A stretch of DNA of 64,000 bases from DASSUW01 sp963730535 (GCA_963730535.1 CAVSRU010000004.1:3939-67938); one strand, 5' to 3'; shown: positions 46,339 through 55,498, counted from the first letter of the stretch. Made by a program: numbers and translations. The notes: generated by a model not told the origin, from the letters alone.

Positions 46339-48630
46339 ATGATCGTCTTGGCCATCGTCCGTGACATCGAGCCGTGGGACGCCCTGCTCCAAGCGGGGCG
46401 CGAGGACGAGCGGCTCGTCATGCAGGCGTCGCAGCATCCGCGCCCGCCGCGCGAAGTCGCCATCCCGGAGGCGCTGCACCCGGAGGTCGCCGCCGCGCTC
46501 GAGGCGCGCGGGATCGACCGGCTGTGGTCGCACCAGGCCGAGGCGCTGCACGCCGCGTGGGCCGGGCCGACGATCGTCACCACCGGCACCGCGTCCGGGA
46601 AGTCGCTGTGCTTCAACCTGCCGACGCTCGACGTCCTGTGCCGCGACGCGCGCGCCCGGGCGCTGTACCTGTACCCGACGAAGGCGCTCGCGCAGGACCA
46701 GGCGCGGGCACTGAACGCGCTCGGGGTGGCGCGGGCGCGGCCGGCGATCTACGACGGGGACACGCCGCGGGAGCAGCGGGCGGGGATCCGCCGCCGGGCC
46801 AACGTCGTCCTGACGAACCCGGACATGCTGCACCTCGCGATCCTGCCCAACCACCCGGCGTGGGGCGACTTCCTCTCCAACCTGGCGGTCGTGGTCGTCG
46901 ACGAGGCCCATGTCTATCGCGGCGTGTTCGGCTCCCATGTCGCCAACGTGCTGCGGCGCCTGCGGCGGGTGTGCGACGCCTACGGCACGGCGCCGCGCGT
47001 GCTGCTGGCGTCCGCCACCATCGCCAACCCCGGCGAGCTGGCCGCCCGGCTGACCGGGCTCGACGACATCACGGTCATCGATCGCGACGGAGCGCCGGCG
47101 GCCAAGCGGACGATCGCGATGTGGAATCCGCCGATCACCGACGAGAAGCTCGCCACCCGCCGGTCGGTGCTGGCCGAGGCGGCCGACCTGCTCGCCGACC
47201 TCGTCACCGAGGGCGCCCGCACGATCGTGTTCATGAAGTCGCGCAAGGCGGTCGAGCTGATGTCGCGCTTCGCGCAGCTCACGCTCGAGGATCGCGGCCG
47301 TTCCGATCTCGTGGAGCGGATCGCTCCCTACCGCGCCGGCTACACGCCCCAGCAGCGGCGCGAGCTCGAGCAGCGGCTGCTCGAGGGAGAGCTGCTCGGC
47401 GTCGTCTCAACGAACGCGCTCGAGCTGGGCATCGACATCGGCTCGCTGGACGCCGCGGTGTGCGTGACGTTCCCCGGGACCGTGGCCTCGCTGCGGCAGA
47501 TGTGGGGCCGCGCCGGGCGACGCGGCCGCGGGCTGGCGCTGTACGTGGCGGGCGAGGACGGACTCGACCAGTTCTTCTGCCGCCATCCCGACGAGTTCCT
47601 CGACCGACCGGTCGAGGCCGCGATCCTCGATCCCTTCAACGAGCAGCTGCACGCCGCGCACCTGCTGTGCGCAGCCCACGAGGGACCGCTCGAGGACGCC
47701 GACGCGGAGTTCCTGGGGCCGGACTGGCGGCAGTTCGCGGACGCCCTCGTGTCGAACGGCGACCTGCGCGAGCGGCCGGGCGGGACGTACGTCCCGCGCC
47801 GTCCGGACGAGTTCCCGGCCGCCGCCGTCTCCCTGCGGTCGGCGAGCCGCGACGGCGTCGTGATCGTCGACACGCGCTCGGGCGAGCTGCTCGGCACGGT
47901 CGACATGCAGCGCGCGCACTCGACCGTGCACGACGGCGCGGTCTACCTGCACGGCGGCCGGGCGTTCGAGGTCGACGGCCTGGACCTCGACGGCCGCCGC
48001 GCGCTCGTGCACCCGTTCGACGGCGATTGGTACACGCAGCCGAAGTACGAGACCGAGACGTACATCGAGAGCCTGATCGAGCGCCGGAGCGCGCTCGGGG
48101 TGACGCTCTCCTTCGGGACCGTGGTCGTGACCCACCAGGTGCACGCGTACCAGCGCAAGCGGCTCAGCGACCACGAGGCGATCGACCTCGTCGCGCTCGA
48201 CCTCCCGCAGACGTCGTTCGCGACCCAGGCGCTGTGGTACGAGGTCTCGGACGAGGTCCTCGGGGGCGCCCTACCGCTCGACAAGCTACTGGGCTCGCTG
48301 CACGCCGCCGAGCACTCCCAGATCGCCGTGCTCCCGCTGCTCGCCATGTGCGACCGCTGGGACATCGGCGGCCTGTCGACCAACCTGCACGTGCAGACCG
48401 GCGGCCCGACGATCTTCATCTACGACGGGCACCCGGGCGGGATCGGCATCACGCGCCGCGGTTACCACGCGTTCGAAGCGCTGGTCGACGACGCGCACCG
48501 GCTCGTCTCCGAGTGCCCGTGCGAGAGCGGCTGCCCGTCGTGCGTGCAGTCGCCCAAGTGCGGCAACCTCAACGAGATGCTCTCGAAGGCCGGCTGCGTA
48601 GAGCTCATGGGACGTATGCTCGCCGCCTGA
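46339..48630 (+). CDS. MrfA/YprA-like DEAD/H helicase with MZB (DUF1998) domain
   Basis: A 763-residue superfamily 2 helicase. Walker A TGTASGKSLCFNLP, DEAH box VVVVDEAHVYRG, motif III LLASATIANP, motif VI MWGRAGRRGRG. The C-terminal domain has the zinc-cysteine cluster CPCESGCPSCVQSPKCG that marks the MrfA/Hrq1 repair helicases (mitomycin-type damage). ATG at 46339; a Met 28 residues in is possible. A small inverted repeat (CGCAC...GTGCG) precedes it. The end overlaps the convergent DUF559 gene by 26 bp. Confidence 0.9.
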   Translation: MIVLAIVRDIEPWDALLQAGREDERLVMQASQHPRPPREVAIPEALHPEVAAALEARGIDRLWSHQAEALHAAWAGPTIVTTGTASGKSLCFNLPTLDVLCRDARARALYLYPTKALAQDQARALNALGVARARPAIYDGDTPREQRAGIRRRANVVLTNPDMLHLAILPNHPAWGDFLSNLAVVVVDEAHVYRGVFGSHVANVLRRLRRVCDAYGTAPRVLLASATIANPGELAARLTGLDDITVIDRDGAPAAKRTIAMWNPPITDEKLATRRSVLAEAADLLADLVTEGARTIVFMKSRKAVELMSRFAQLTLEDRGRSDLVERIAPYRAGYTPQQRRELEQRLLEGELLGVVSTNALELGIDIGSLDAAVCVTFPGTVASLRQMWGRAGRRGRGLALYVAGEDGLDQFFCRHPDEFLDRPVEAAILDPFNEQLHAAHLLCAAHEGPLEDADAEFLGPDWRQFADALVSNGDLRERPGGTYVPRRPDEFPAAAVSLRSASRDGVVIVDTRSGELLGTVDMQRAHSTVHDGAVYLHGGRAFEVDGLDLDGRRALVHPFDGDWYTQPKYETETYIESLIERRSALGVTLSFGTVVVTHQVHAYQRKRLSDHEAIDLVALDLPQTSFATQALWYEVSDEVLGGALPLDKLLGSLHAAEHSQIAVLPLLAMCDRWDIGGLSTNLHVQTGGPTIFIYDGHPGGIGITRRGYHAFEALVDDAHRLVSECPCESGCPSCVQSPKCGNLNEMLSKAGCVELMGRMLAA

Positions 48631-49459
48631 CGAGGGCGCCGGCGAGCTCCGCGACGACGGCCTCCGGCTCGTCGATCAGCTGGCGCCACGTGAAGCGCAG
48701 CACGACGTAGCCGGCGGCCTGGAGCGCGCGATCCCTGGCCCGATCGCGCTCGAACGCTGTGCGGGTCGAGTGGAAGGCGAACCCGTCGACCTCGACCACG
48801 ACGCGTTCGTCGGGCCACACGAAGTCGACCTCGTACCTGCCGAGGCGCACGTTGGTCTGTGGCGGCGGAAGCCTGGCGGCGCGAATCAACGCTCGCAGGC
48901 GGCGCTCCGCCTCCGAACGCGTGAGCGACGGCTCGTGGCCGGGTTCGATCCTTCGGAGGCGCTCGAGCTCGCTGCGGGTCACGAGGCGGAGGATCTGCGC
49001 CTCCTCGACCGCGCGCTCCAGGTCACGGGAGCCAATGCTGGAGGCGAGATCGGCAAGGGTTCGGAGGGGAGTCGTGACCCGAAGCCCAGCCTTGAGCGAG
49101 TGCTCGAGGCAACGGGTGCGATGGATCCGTATCCCGGGGCGATTGCGTGGGTGGCCTTGCGATACGGACACATCGATCGGGTCGTCCGTGAGCGGCAGGA
49201 TCTCCCACCGGGCGGCCGCGGACCGGTGACTGAGCGTGGCATCGTGGCCGACGGCGAGCAGCGCAGCCATCTCGCTGGTGAGCGGTCCCCGGAGCGGGCC
49301 GACGAGGAAGACGCCGCGGTGCAGGCGGCAAAGCCGACCCTGCGCCACGCGTCGCGCCACTGCGCGCCGCACCAGCCCGGCGGCAGCGAGATCGGCGGTC
49401 GTCACGACTCCATGCTGGCGAGCCGCGAGGTCCATCACGGCCCGATCGGCGTCACTCAC
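48605..49459 (-). CDS. AbiEi-type antitoxin-domain + DUF559 nuclease-like protein
   Basis: A 284-residue fusion. Residues 1-65 (LAARQHGVVTTADLAAAGL, VFLVGPLRGP) form an AbiEi-like winged helix. The C-terminal third is DUF559/Vsr-like: LGRYEVDFVWPDERVVVEVD and AGYVVLRFTWRQL carry the D...E-x-D-type residues. These proteins are common singly in actinobacteria; the biochemical role is unknown. No AbiEii-type toxin adjoins it. Confidence 0.82.
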   Translation of the reverse strand: MSDADRAVMDLAARQHGVVTTADLAAAGLVRRAVARRVAQGRLCRLHRGVFLVGPLRGPLTSEMAALLAVGHDATLSHRSAAARWEILPLTDDPIDVSVSQGHPRNRPGIRIHRTRCLEHSLKAGLRVTTPLRTLADLASSIGSRDLERAVEEAQILRLVTRSELERLRRIEPGHEPSLTRSEAERRLRALIRAARLPPPQTNVRLGRYEVDFVWPDERVVVEVDGFAFHSTRTAFERDRARDRALQAAGYVVLRFTWRQLIDEPEAVVAELAGALVRRRAYVP

Positions 49460-49602
49460 CCCAACCCCAGTTCATCTGGTCAGCAGAGGCGCCTCGGGGC
49501 GACGTTCGCCCCCCGGGTCCGCGAGCCGTGGCAAGCTGCGCACCGCCTGGGCGATCGCGTGCAGCGATTGAGACCGTCGGCGGCGCCGACGACTCTCCTC
49601 CC

Positions 49603-50445
49603 GTGCGCCGATCCCTCGCACTGGCCCTGGCCACGCTTGCCGCTGCGCCTGCGACCGCGGCTGCCCAGGACGGGACCGGCGGCACCGTGTACGCCCCGCC
49701 GCTCCTGGCAACCCCCGCGTTCTCGGTGACCCCCGCCCAGATCGCTCCGGGAGCCACGCTCACCCTGCGCTACAAGATCGCCGGCCGCACCGCTCGCGCC
49801 CGGGTGCGGATCGACCTGCTGGCGAGCGACGGCTCGCGCGCGGCGACCCTCAGGCTCGGCGTCCGCCGCACCGGGCGGGCGCTGACCGCCAGGTGGAAGC
49901 CGGACCTCGAGCCGGGCACGTACACCGCCCGCCTGCGAGCGTTCGCGACGGGCAAGCGCGCCCGCGCCTCCCGCAGCCAGCGGTTCGAGGTCAGCGCGCC
50001 GCCGGTCGTCGCCGCACCCGGCGTGTTCCCGGTCCAGGGGCCATACAACTTCGGCGGCGCCGACGCGCGCTTCGGCGCCACGCGTACGGGCCACGCCCAC
50101 CAGGGCCAGGACATCATCGCCGCCGCGGGCACGCCCGTCGTCGCCCCCCGTGCCGGCGTCGTGACGTGGCGCGCGTTCCAGGCCGACGGCGCCGGCCACT
50201 ACGTCGTGCTCCGCACCGACGACGGCCGCGACCTCGTCTTCATGCACTTCCAGGACGGCTCGGTCGCCGTCACCAAGAACCAGTCGGTGGCGGCTGGCCA
50301 GCAGCTCGGCCGCATCGGGAGCACGGGCCGCTCGGACGGCCCGCACCTGCACTTCGAGATCTGGCCCGACGGCTGGTACGCGGGCAACGGCTCGGCGCCG
50401 ATCGACCCGCTCGCCGATCTGCTCTCCTGGGCCGCGGCGCCCTAG
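49603..50445 (+). CDS. Secreted M23-family peptidase (LytM)
   Basis: A 280-residue protein. A signal peptide (VRRSLALALATLAAAPATAAA) precedes an Ig-like beta domain (about 35-130). The M23 core has HQGQDIIAAAGTP with the first zinc ligands, VLRTDDGRDLVFMHF and GPHLHFEIWPDG with the last. It cleaves peptidoglycan cross-links or is a regulatory relative. GTG at 49603 fits the signal peptide; a longer upstream frame is unlikely. Ends 4 bp into the convergent GGDEF-EAL gene. Confidence 0.88.
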   Translation: MRRSLALALATLAAAPATAAAQDGTGGTVYAPPLLATPAFSVTPAQIAPGATLTLRYKIAGRTARARVRIDLLASDGSRAATLRLGVRRTGRALTARWKPDLEPGTYTARLRAFATGKRARASRSQRFEVSAPPVVAAPGVFPVQGPYNFGGADARFGATRTGHAHQGQDIIAAAGTPVVAPRAGVVTWRAFQADGAGHYVVLRTDDGRDLVFMHFQDGSVAVTKNQSVAAGQQLGRIGSTGRSDGPHLHFEIWPDGWYAGNGSAPIDPLADLLSWAAAP

Positions 50446-52508
50446 CCCGTGGCGTAGCCGCCGTGCACGACCCGGAACGGGAACGGGTCGGCCGGCGAGG
50501 CGTCCTCGACCACCTTCCGGCGCTCCGCGAGCAGCCGGGTGAGCGCGTCGGCCGGGAGCGGGCGGGAGATGTGGAAGCCCTGCGCGAGGTCGCAGCCGAG
50601 CATCTCGAGCCGCTGCCATGCCTCGTGTGACTCCACGCCCTCGGCGACGACCTTCAGCCCGAGGTTGTGGGCGAGCTCGATCGTCGACCGCACGATCGCG
50701 GCGTCGGATGGGTCGTGCGGCATGTCGATGACGAACGACTTGTCGATCTTGATCCCGTCGACCGGCAGCCGCTTGAGGTTGGCCAGCGACGAGTAGCCGG
50801 TGCCGAAGTCGTCGACCGAGAGGCGCAGGCCGATGCTGGCCAGCCGCTCGAGCGTCGCCTTCGCGCGTGCCGGGTCGAGCATCAGCATGCTCTCCGTGAT
50901 CTCCAGCTCGAGCCGGCGGGCGTCGACCCCGGTGCGCTCGAGCAGCTTGGGGATCTCGACCGCGAACTGCGCGTCGAGGAACGAACGCGCCGAGAGGTTG
51001 ACGGCGACGCTCAGCTCCTCCCCCGCGTCCTGCCACGTCCGCACCTGGGTGAGCGCCTGCTCGAGCACGTGTGACGTGAGTGGGGTGACGAGGCCGGTCT
51101 GCTCGGCGATCGGCACGAACTCCGAGGGGCCGATCAGCCCGAGCTGGGGATGCTCCCAGCGGGCGAGCGCCTCGACGCCGACGATGCGGCCCGTCGCGAG
51201 CTCGGCCTTGGGCTGGAAGTAGAGGACGATCTCGCCGTCGGCGATCGCCGACCGCAGCGCGCCCGCCAGCGAGAGCCGTCTCGGGCTGTAGCGGTCCAGC
51301 TGCGGCTCGAACGGCATGTGGCCGCGGCCGGACTCCTTGGCGGCGTACATCGCGATGTCGGCGCGCTGGATCAGCTGCTCGACCGCCGTCCCGTGCTCCG
51401 GCGCGCAGGCGATGCCGATGCTCGCGTCGACCTCGAGCGTGAGGCCGTCGATCTGGAACGGGTTGCGGAGCTGCAGCAGCAGGCGCTCCGCGACCACGCT
51501 CGCCGCCTCGGGATCCGGCAGGTCGCCCAGCAGCACGCCGAACTCGTCGCCGCCCAGTCGCGCGACCATGTCCTGCTCGTCGAGCGAGGTCCGCAGCCGC
51601 TTGGAGACCTCCTGCAGCAGCCGATCGCCGGCATGGTGGCCGAGCGTGTCGTTGATCTCCTTGAAGTGGTCGAGGTCGATCAACATCACCGCGGCGCTGC
51701 GCCCGGAGCGCGTGCCGGCGTTGAGCACCTGCTCGATCCGGTGGCGGAAGAGCGAGCGGTTCGGCAGGCCGGTGAGCGCGTCGTGCAGCGCCTGGTGCTC
51801 CTTGGCGATCGCCTGCCGCCCGCCGCGGTGGACGGCGAGCAGGGGCAGGAACAGGAGCGCGACCGAGGGGAGCGCGAACTCGGCGGCGAGCGCGACCATC
51901 GGCGCGAGGCCGAGCATGAGGCCGGCCGTGGAGACCTGGAAGAACCAGTCCTGCACGAGGTAGCGGCCGATGCGGAGGCCCTGGACGAGCGCGATCACCG
52001 TGGCCACGAGCGTCGAGTTGACGATGAAGAAGACCGCCGCGGCGATGAGGATGCCCGGCAGGTCGCCGGGCGCGAAGTGGAACGGCCCGACCTCTCGCGG
52101 CACCTCGGTGAGCAGGCCGAGCACGGTCGCGCTGGCGGCCATCGTGACCGCGTACTGGCAGCCGTTGAAGAGCAGCTTGGTGGGGGCCTTGCCGCGCAGG
52201 GCGTCGGCCGCGAAGGACGTGCCGACGAGGGCGACGATCGCGCACGCGGGGCCGGCGACGAGCATCGCGGCGAACGCGAACGTCGTCGAGGTCGTGACCT
52301 CGCCCTCGACGCCGCGCATGACGACCTTCAGCGGGACGAGCTCGCCGACGAGTGCGCAGGTCGCGAAGACCGCGAGCTCAGCGGAGAGGAGCTGAGGGAG
52401 GTTCTCCCCATCCATCGCGAAGACCCCGGCGCAGCAGGCTGCGCCGAGGCCGATGACCGCGATGACATACGCCTGAAGCGGCGCGAATCTGAATGGGGCG
52501 AAGCGCAT
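50442..52508 (-). CDS. Membrane GGDEF-EAL cyclic-di-GMP protein
   Basis: A 688-residue protein. Residues 1-220 hold about six to eight membrane helices (MASE-like sensor). The GGDEF domain has HDALTGLPNRSLF, DLDHFKEINDTLGH and ARLGGDEFG, so cyclase catalysis is possible; the inhibitory I-site arginine before it is absent (DEQD). The EAL domain keeps VEALARWEHP, NLSARSF, LEITES, VDDFGTGYSS, KIDKSFV and VAEGVES, so hydrolysis is possible too. ATG at 52508 (MRFAPFRFAPLQ). Two very short ORFs and a large hairpin precede it. Confidence 0.92.
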   Translation of the reverse strand: MRFAPFRFAPLQAYVIAVIGLGAACCAGVFAMDGENLPQLLSAELAVFATCALVGELVPLKVVMRGVEGEVTTSTTFAFAAMLVAGPACAIVALVGTSFAADALRGKAPTKLLFNGCQYAVTMAASATVLGLLTEVPREVGPFHFAPGDLPGILIAAAVFFIVNSTLVATVIALVQGLRIGRYLVQDWFFQVSTAGLMLGLAPMVALAAEFALPSVALLFLPLLAVHRGGRQAIAKEHQALHDALTGLPNRSLFRHRIEQVLNAGTRSGRSAAVMLIDLDHFKEINDTLGHHAGDRLLQEVSKRLRTSLDEQDMVARLGGDEFGVLLGDLPDPEAASVVAERLLLQLRNPFQIDGLTLEVDASIGIACAPEHGTAVEQLIQRADIAMYAAKESGRGHMPFEPQLDRYSPRRLSLAGALRSAIADGEIVLYFQPKAELATGRIVGVEALARWEHPQLGLIGPSEFVPIAEQTGLVTPLTSHVLEQALTQVRTWQDAGEELSVAVNLSARSFLDAQFAVEIPKLLERTGVDARRLELEITESMLMLDPARAKATLERLASIGLRLSVDDFGTGYSSLANLKRLPVDGIKIDKSFVIDMPHDPSDAAIVRSTIELAHNLGLKVVAEGVESHEAWQRLEMLGCDLAQGFHISRPLPADALTRLLAERRKVVEDASPADPFPFRVVHGGYATG

Positions 52509-52520
52509 CAGTGAGAAGTT

Positions 52521-52573
52521 GAGGGGGTGCCCTGCCCTGATGGGCCGCCAACGGCGGCCCACGGCACCCCCTC
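52521..52573 (-). promoter_or_regulatory. Nested hairpin before the GGDEF-EAL gene
   Basis: GAGGGGGTGCC (52521-52531) pairs with GGCACCCCCTC (52563-52573), enclosing TGGGCCGCC/GGCGGCCCA with a 3-nt loop. It begins 12 bp before the ATG at 52508 on the minus strand and follows the stop of a 9-residue ORF by 2 bp. There is no U-run. Could be an attenuator or a translation-blocking structure. Confidence 0.55.
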
Positions 52574-52575
52574 GG

Positions 52576-52605
52576 CTACCACTTGCGGCCGTAGAAGACC
52601 TTCAT
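52576..52605 (-). CDS. 9-residue leader-like ORF (candidate)
   Basis: MKVFYGRKW then stop, 5 bp downstream of the 29-residue ORF and abutting the hairpin. Rich in aromatic and basic residues. No clear ribosome binding site of its own, so possibly coupled to the upstream ORF. May be a leader peptide. Confidence 0.35.
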   Translation of the reverse strand: MKVFYGRKW

Positions 52606-52610
52606 GGGAC

Positions 52611-52700
52611 CTAGCCCCACTTGAAGCCGGCGCCGAGGCCCTCGAGGAGCACGGCGACGATGCTGACAGTGAGAGCGGTGCGGTACAGGCGTGCCTTCAC
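52611..52700 (-). CDS. 29-residue small membrane protein
   Basis: GTG start with an excellent AAGGAGGT 6-7 nt upstream, the best ribosome binding site in this part of the window. The product is one hydrophobic helix: MKARLYRT, then ALTVSIVAVLLEGL, then GAGFKWG. Function unknown; conservation of the AGFKW end in relatives would confirm it. Confidence 0.6.
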   Translation of the reverse strand: MKARLYRTALTVSIVAVLLEGLGAGFKWG

Positions 52701-52826
52701 CTGGTGACCTCCTTGTCGTGGCTCCCAGCCCTTCCGGAAGCCGAACCACGGCTCTCATCGGCGGTCACGAGCAGAAAGGTGAGCGATTGGACGCTTGTTG
52801 GAGAGAGGGTCCGCGGCGCCGCGCCG

Positions 52827-53399
52827 ATGCTCGGTCTCGAGATGCTTCTCGGCCTCGTCTTCATCGCCTGCCTGCTCACGGTTCCCCTCGCGCGCGGGAA
52901 ACTGACGGCGCTCGCCGACCTGCGGCTGCGGCGCCCGTGGCTGGCGCTCGCGGGCATCGGCGTGCAGATTGCCGTGATCTCGGTCATCCCCGGCGGCGGG
53001 CCCGCCCACCTGCACGAGCTGGTGCACCTGCTCAGCTACGCGCTGCTCGGCGCCTTCGCCTGGTCCAACCGGCGGGTGCCGGGGGTGCCCGTGATCCTGC
53101 TCGGCGGCGTCCTCAACTTCGCGGCCATCGCCGCCAACGGCGGCGTCATGCCCGCCGACCCCGACCTGGCGAGCCACGTCGCCGGCGCCGAGGGCTTCGT
53201 CAACTCGGGCGCCGTGGACGACCCGCGCCTGCTGTTCCTCGGCGACGTGTTCGCCACCCCGGACTGGTTCCCGCTCTACAACGTCTACAGCGTCGGCGAC
53301 GCGCTGATCATCGCCGGCGTGCTCGTCCTGCTGCACGGGGTGGGCGGCTCGCGCCTCGTGCCGCGCCGCTGGCGGCTCGCCTCGCCCGTAGGAGCCTGA
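52827..53399 (+). CDS. DUF5317-like integral membrane protein
   Basis: About 190 residues with five or so helices: LLGLVFIACLLTVPLA, WLALAGIGVQIAVISVI, LLSYALLGAFAWSNRR, LIIAGVLVLLHGVG. LNFAAIAANGGVMP and a DWFPLYNVYSVGDALII are typical of the DUF5317 family. Start chosen at 52827; GTG at 52780 and ATG at 52842 are options, none with a clear ribosome binding site. The MFS gene follows at once. Confidence 0.72.
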   Translation: MLGLEMLLGLVFIACLLTVPLARGKLTALADLRLRRPWLALAGIGVQIAVISVIPGGGPAHLHELVHLLSYALLGAFAWSNRRVPGVPVILLGGVLNFAAIAANGGVMPADPDLASHVAGAEGFVNSGAVDDPRLLFLGDVFATPDWFPLYNVYSVGDALIIAGVLVLLHGVGGSRLVPRRWRLASPVGA

Positions 53400-54629
53400 G
53401 TGCTGCGGGCGGCGATCGCAGATCCCCAGAGCCGGCGATTCTTCATAGCCCACGGGCAGTCGTGCCTGGGCTCCGGGCTTGCCCACGTCATCCTCCCGCT
53501 GCTCGCGTACGAGCACACCGGGTCGGCGTGGGCGGTGACCGCCGTGCTCGTGCCGGACCTGCTGCCCGCGATCCTCGTCGGGCCGCTGCTCGGCGCGCTG
53601 GTCGACCGCGTCGGGTGGCGCACGTGCGCGATCGTCGCCGACGTGCTGCGGATGATCGCCTTCTCACTGGCGATGGCCAGCGACTCGCTCCCGCTGCTCG
53701 TCGTCTCGGCCGCGCTGGCGGGCTCGGGCGCCGCGCTCTTCACGCCCGCTGCGCTGACCGCGGTCGCCGACCTCGCGCCGCGCGAGCGGCGCCCCGCCGC
53801 GCTCGGCCTCTACGGCGCGCTCGACGACATCGGGCTGACGGCCGGGCCGGCGCTGGCGATCGGCCTGCTCGTGGCCGTCGGCCCCACAGTCCTGCTCCTG
53901 GCCAACGCCGTCTCGTTCGGCCTCTCCGCGGTGCTGCTGGCCGGGCTCGGGCCGAGCCGGCGGTCGGGCGAGCGCCTCGAGCATCGGTCGCTGTGGACCG
54001 ACCTGCGGGTCGGCCTGCGCATGCTCGGCGGGCTTTCCGACGTGCGGCTGCTGCTCGCGAGCACCACGGCGGCGGTCCTCTTCGCCGGCGTGACGAACGT
54101 GGGCGAGGTGATGCTGGCGCGCGACGTGCTGGGCATGAGCGGATCCGGCCTGGCGGCGCTGGTCGCCGTCTACGGCGCGGGGACGGTCCTCGGCTCGCTG
54201 GGAGCGCGGTACAGCCGCCCGTTCGAGTGGCGGCGTGCGTATCTGTTCGGCCTCGGCTGCATGGCGGCCGACCTCGTCCTGTGCGGGTTCGTCCCCAGCT
54301 TCTGGCTGCTGCTCCCGGTGTTCGCGCTCGGCGGGTTCGGGAACGGGTTCGCGCTCGTGCACGACCGCCTGCTGCTCGGCCACGCGGTGCCGGACGCGCT
54401 GCACGGGCGCGTCTTCGCCCTCCAGAAGGCGGTGACGTCGCTCGCGTTCGCGGCCTCGTTCATCGCCGCCGGCGTGCTGATCTCGGTCGGCAGCGTGCAG
54501 ACCACGTTCGCGATCGCCGGAGTTGGCATGCTGGGCGTCATCGCGATCGCCAGCCCCCGCATGCGCGCAGCGTGGCCCGCTCCCTCTCCAGTCACCATGA
54601 CCCATGTGGGACGACCCCGAGCTCTATGA
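53400..54629 (+). CDS. MFS transporter (12-helix exporter type)
   Basis: A 409-residue membrane protein. GPLLGALVDRVGWRTC is the MFS loop 2-3 motif and LTAVADLAPRERRPAALGLY the mid-motif of EntS/MFS_3-type exporters. The GTG start immediately follows the previous stop. The end overlaps the methyltransferase gene by 26 bp. Substrate unknown. Confidence 0.88.
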   Translation: MLRAAIADPQSRRFFIAHGQSCLGSGLAHVILPLLAYEHTGSAWAVTAVLVPDLLPAILVGPLLGALVDRVGWRTCAIVADVLRMIAFSLAMASDSLPLLVVSAALAGSGAALFTPAALTAVADLAPRERRPAALGLYGALDDIGLTAGPALAIGLLVAVGPTVLLLANAVSFGLSAVLLAGLGPSRRSGERLEHRSLWTDLRVGLRMLGGLSDVRLLLASTTAAVLFAGVTNVGEVMLARDVLGMSGSGLAALVAVYGAGTVLGSLGARYSRPFEWRRAYLFGLGCMAADLVLCGFVPSFWLLLPVFALGGFGNGFALVHDRLLLGHAVPDALHGRVFALQKAVTSLAFAASFIAAGVLISVGSVQTTFAIAGVGMLGVIAIASPRMRAAWPAPSPVTMTHVGRPRAL

Positions 54630-55377
54630 CCTCGAGAACGCCGACGACCCGGCGTTCGACCTCGGGTTCTGGACCGCGCTGGTGCGAGAGCGCGCGCCGC
54701 GCCGGGTGCTCGACCTCGGCTCCGGGACCGGGCGGCTGACGCTCCCGCTGGCGCGTCTGGGGATCGCGTCCGAGATCGTGGCGCTCGACAGCAGCGCGCC
54801 GTTCGTGGAGCGGCTGCGGTCGCGGCTGGCCGAGTCCGGCGTCGACGGGGTGACGGCCATCGAGGGAGACATGCGCGACCCGCGCGTGGACGGCGAGTTC
54901 GACCTCGTCATGGTCTCGTTCAACTCGCTCGCCTACCTGATCACGCGCGAGGACCGGCTCGCGTGCCTGCGCGCCGCGCGATCCCTGATGCGGCCGAGTG
55001 GCGCGCTGGCGTTCGACCTCGTCGCCCCTCGCTACGACTTCATCGCGGAGGCGACCGGCCCGTGCCCGCCGCTGCGTAGCGACGCCGACCATCCCGCCCC
55101 CGAGCTCGGCGTCACCCGCTTCCTGCGCAGCTTCACCGACATGTACGACGCGTCGACCCAGACGCTCCACTCCACCAACCGCTACGAGATCCACCGCGCC
55201 GACGGCCGCGTCGAGCACCGCATCGCCGATCTCGACTGGCACATCTACTTCCCGGAGGAGCTCGAGCTGCTGCTCGAGGCCGCCGATCTGCGGGTCGTCG
55301 AGCGCTACGGCGACTACGACCGAGCCCCCTGGACGCGCCAGTCCCGGCGCTATCTCTGGCTCACCGAGCCGCGCTAG
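54604..55377 (+). CDS. Class I SAM-dependent methyltransferase
   Basis: A 257-residue protein. VLDLGSGTGRLTLPLA is motif I, IVALDSSAPFVERL motif II, FDLVMVSFNSLAYL the motif for the fourth strand. A beta-rich C-terminal part includes DLDWHIYFPEELELLLEAA. Possibly small-molecule methylation; substrate unknown. ATG at 54604. It lies directly before the tRNA-Phe gene. Confidence 0.88.
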   Translation: MWDDPELYDLENADDPAFDLGFWTALVRERAPRRVLDLGSGTGRLTLPLARLGIASEIVALDSSAPFVERLRSRLAESGVDGVTAIEGDMRDPRVDGEFDLVMVSFNSLAYLITREDRLACLRAARSLMRPSGALAFDLVAPRYDFIAEATGPCPPLRSDADHPAPELGVTRFLRSFTDMYDASTQTLHSTNRYEIHRADGRVEHRIADLDWHIYFPEELELLLEAADLRVVERYGDYDRAPWTRQSRRYLWLTEPR

Positions 55378-55393
55378 GCTGTTTCGCCGCCAC

Positions 55394-55466
55394 GGCGAGA
55401 TAGCTCAGTTGGTAGAGCACACGACTGAAAATCGTGGTGTCCCCGGTTCGAGTCCGGGTCTCGCCA
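55394..55466 (+). tRNA. tRNA-Phe (GAA)
   Basis: Acceptor GGCGAGA/TCTCGCC (7 bp), D arm GCTC...GAGC, anticodon stem CACGA/TCGTG with loop CTGAAAA giving GAA, variable loop, and T arm CCCGG-TTCGAGT-CCGGG. Discriminator A; CCA is not encoded. Its 3' 42 bp recur at 62736. Confidence 0.97.
55423..55464 (+). repeat. attL-like 42-bp core within tRNA-Phe
   Basis: The 42 bp from GACTGAAAATCG to GGGTCTCGC are identical to 62736-62777. It spans anticodon loop to acceptor stem, the usual crossover for tyrosine integrases. Confidence 0.75.
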
Positions 55467-55475
55467 TCTCGCAAA

Positions 55476-55498
55476 CCCGCATGGCTGCGGGATTTTCT
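55476..55498 (+). terminator. tRNA-Phe terminator
   Basis: CCCGCA, loop TGGC, TGCGGG, then ATTTTCT. Confidence 0.75.

Noticed and set aside
48605..49459. Complete AbiE toxin-antitoxin pair
   Set aside because: Only an AbiEi-like N-terminal domain is present; no AbiEii nucleotidyltransferase adjoins it.
52576..52758. 60-codon minus frame ending MKVFYGRKW
   Set aside because: The upstream part is Arg/Pro-rich and out of frame with the well-supported 29-residue ORF; only the short 9-codon ORF at its end is kept as a candidate.
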